Positions 62,691 to 64,000 of a DNA stretch of 64,000 bases are shown here, in pieces. A program made the position numbers and the translations under genes. A model generated the notes under the pieces. It was not told where the DNA came from, did no database searches, and was given only the letters and a program-made list of their open reading frames with translations. The DNA is taken from contig JAEWSC010000016.1 of assembly GCA_023398575.1 (NCBI GenBank), positions 1 through 64,000 on the forward strand, read 5' to 3'. This stretch comes from Bacillota bacterium (lineage in GTDB: Bacteria > Bacillota > Clostridia > Christensenellales > Aristaeellaceae). Each line of letters starts with the position of its first letter. Positions within the stretch are counted from its first letter, which is position 1.

Positions 62691-63834
62691 GTGGGAGAAG
62701 GTAAAGCTTGGGGATGTGGGTATTATCATCACTGGCAATACTCCACCAACAAACATAGATGAATACTATATCAGTAACGATATACCCTTTTATCGACCTA
62801 ATGATATAAAAGAAGATGTCGTTGTTGATTTAGTAACACCAACCAAATATGTGGCTGAACAAGCACGCAAAAAATGCAGGATAATTCCTTCAAATAGTGT
62901 ATTGGTTACATGCATTGGTATCATTGGGAAGGTAGCAATAACATCATCAGAATGTACGTGTAATCAACAAATTAATGCAATAATCCCATATCAAGAAACG
63001 TGTGATTGTAGGTATTTGGCATATACTGTTCTAAGCGCAAAAAAAGTGCTGCAAAACATTGCTAATGCGCCAGTTGTGCCAATTATAAACAAAACTCAGT
63101 TTTCAAATACATATATACCTCTCCCTCCCATAGAACAACAGCGCAAAATCGCCGCCACGCTGGATGTGGTATCGGATTTACTAAAGATGCGAAAGCAGCA
63201 GCTTGCCGAACTGGACAAGCTTGTGAAATCGCAATTTACCGAGATGTTTGGGGACCTGGTGACGAATCCGATGGGGTGGGAAGTAAAGTCACTCTATGAT
63301 ATTGCAGATTACTATATCGGTTTAACATATAAGCCAACTGACGAAGCTAATGATGGAGTAATTGTACTTCGCTCAGGCAATATACAAAATGGGCAGATTG
63401 TCCTTTCAGATATCCTAAGAGTGAATAAGAAAATCCCAGATAAGCTTTTTGTAAAGAATAAAGATATTTTGATGTGCAGTAGAAATGGAAGCGAAAAGCT
63501 CGTTGGAAAAGTTGCATTGATAGAAAATCCAAGCGAAAGTATGACTTTCGGCGCTTTTATGACAATCGTAAGAAGCAGGCATTATAGGTATTTACTAACA
63601 TTTTTTGAGAATGAAGCTTTTCGTGCTCAGATTACTTCTGCAAAAACAACGACTATCAATCAGATAACAAAGGCTATGCTTGATAGAATTTCTATTCCAC
63701 TACCACCTTTGGCGCTTCAAAAACGATTTGCAGACTTTGTAGAAAGCGCTGACAAATTTAAGCATATCATCCAGCAATCCATCGACCAAACCCAAGCCCT
63801 GTTTGACAGCCTAATGAACGAGTACTTTGAGTAA
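62683..63834 (+). CDS. hsdS: Type I restriction-modification specificity subunit
   Basis: A 383-residue protein with two target-recognition domains (about 5-150 and 195-335). Each is followed by a conserved helical spacer: PIEQQRKIAATLDVVSDLL and the C-terminal ALQKRFADFVESADKF. The recognition parts are clearly richer in A and T than the flanking spacers and hsdM, as expected when these domains are exchanged between strains. The ATG lies within the last codons of hsdM. It decides the DNA site. Confidence 0.94.
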   Translation: MSKWEKVKLGDVGIIITGNTPPTNIDEYYISNDIPFYRPNDIKEDVVVDLVTPTKYVAEQARKKCRIIPSNSVLVTCIGIIGKVAITSSECTCNQQINAIIPYQETCDCRYLAYTVLSAKKVLQNIANAPVVPIINKTQFSNTYIPLPPIEQQRKIAATLDVVSDLLKMRKQQLAELDKLVKSQFTEMFGDLVTNPMGWEVKSLYDIADYYIGLTYKPTDEANDGVIVLRSGNIQNGQIVLSDILRVNKKIPDKLFVKNKDILMCSRNGSEKLVGKVALIENPSESMTFGAFMTIVRSRHYRYLLTFFENEAFRAQITSAKTTTINQITKAMLDRISIPLPPLALQKRFADFVESADKFKHIIQQSIDQTQALFDSLMNEYFE

Positions 63835-63845
63835 GGAGCTTCACC

Positions 63846-63874
63846 TTGACAACCGGGCAGACATACCATAATAT
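63846..63874 (+). promoter_or_regulatory. Candidate promoter for hsdR
   Basis: TTGACA (63846-63851) and TAATAT (63869-63874) are 17 bp apart in the 119-bp gap after hsdS, so hsdR may be transcribed separately. Confidence 0.55.
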
Positions 63875-63953
63875 GGATAGTGAGTATGTGCTCCGATTCA
63901 TTCATGTTCCTTTTCCTTGCCCGATGTACAGATGATGCATACGAGGTGATCCC

Positions 63954-64000
63954 ATGCCCGCCAACTTTGCCTATCTGTCGCAAAAGCCTGATTACGCCCT
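63954..64000 (+). CDS. hsdR: Start of a probable type I restriction endonuclease subunit (cut by window end)
   Basis: Only 15 complete codons are visible (MPANFAYLSQKPDYA), starting at an ATG with GAGGTGAT upstream. This short N-terminus and its place after hsdM and hsdS fit HsdR, the ATP-dependent nuclease-helicase subunit. The assignment rests mainly on context. Confidence 0.6.
   Translation, partial: MPANFAYLSQKPDYA

Noticed and set aside
1..64000. CRISPR array or insertion sequence
   Set aside because: No regularly spaced direct repeats and no transposase-like reading frame were seen anywhere in the window.

Overview
The window looks like chromosome of a low-to-mid GC Gram-positive anaerobe of the class Clostridia, probably a fibre- or glycan-degrading gut or rumen species. 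This is inferred from strong AGGAGG-type ribosome sites, frequent GTG and TTG starts, tRNA genes with encoded CCA, several sugar ABC importers without their own ATPase, and a high density of glycoside hydrolases. No 16S or other decisive marker is present, so family-level placement is not possible.

Layout. 1-386: 5' part of a TetR regulator with its own operator. 635-2644: an unassigned clan GH-A hydrolase. 3085-3378: a small zinc-ribbon protein. 3560-15810 (minus): a sugar operon with a sugar nucleotidyltransferase, an N-acetylhexosamine 1-kinase-like enzyme, a Gfo/Idh/MocA oxidoreductase fused to an acyltransferase, two permeases, a binding protein and a huge secreted DUF4832-type protein. 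It faces a divergent AraC regulator (15978). 17232-17747: VanZ-like protein. 17863-20487: a cystine-type amino-acid ABC transporter preceded by a polycysteine leader peptide, followed by a secreted ComEC-fold/SH3 protein. 22217-40924: a peptide-family ABC transporter (probably for oligosaccharides) followed by an isomerase, GH38 alpha-mannosidase, GntR/LacI-type regulator, PIG-L deacetylase, GPH symporter, six-hairpin glycosidase, GH42 beta-galactosidase and a second isomerase. 41163-46770 (minus): a second CUT1 sugar importer and a two-component system. 46899-54080: a lipoprotein binding protein, a YeiH exporter, a third CUT1 importer and a GH5 enzyme. 54215-58865: an esterase, LacI regulator, aldose epimerase and GH39 enzyme. 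59541-59759: two tRNA-Ser genes. 60123-60716: a proteasome-beta/HslV-like protein with Ser1. 61212-64000: a type I restriction-modification system, with hsdR cut by the window end.

How the genes work together. Oligosaccharides released outside the cell are imported by three CUT1 systems, one peptide-family system and one symporter. They are then trimmed in the cytoplasm by GH38, GH42, GH5, GH39, six-hairpin and deacetylase/esterase activities and channelled through kinase, epimerase and isomerase steps. The regulators (AraC, GntR/LacI, LacI, TetR, LuxR-type two-component) sit beside the blocks they probably control. None of the three CUT1 blocks carries an ATPase, so a shared MsmX/MsmK-type ATPase elsewhere is expected.

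The most striking signal is the leader upstream of the cystine-type transporter. A 27-codon ORF with a good ribosome site ends in six Cys codons among its last seven. It spans a sequence complementary to the ribosome site of the transporter gene, which fits a cysteine-responsive translational attenuator.
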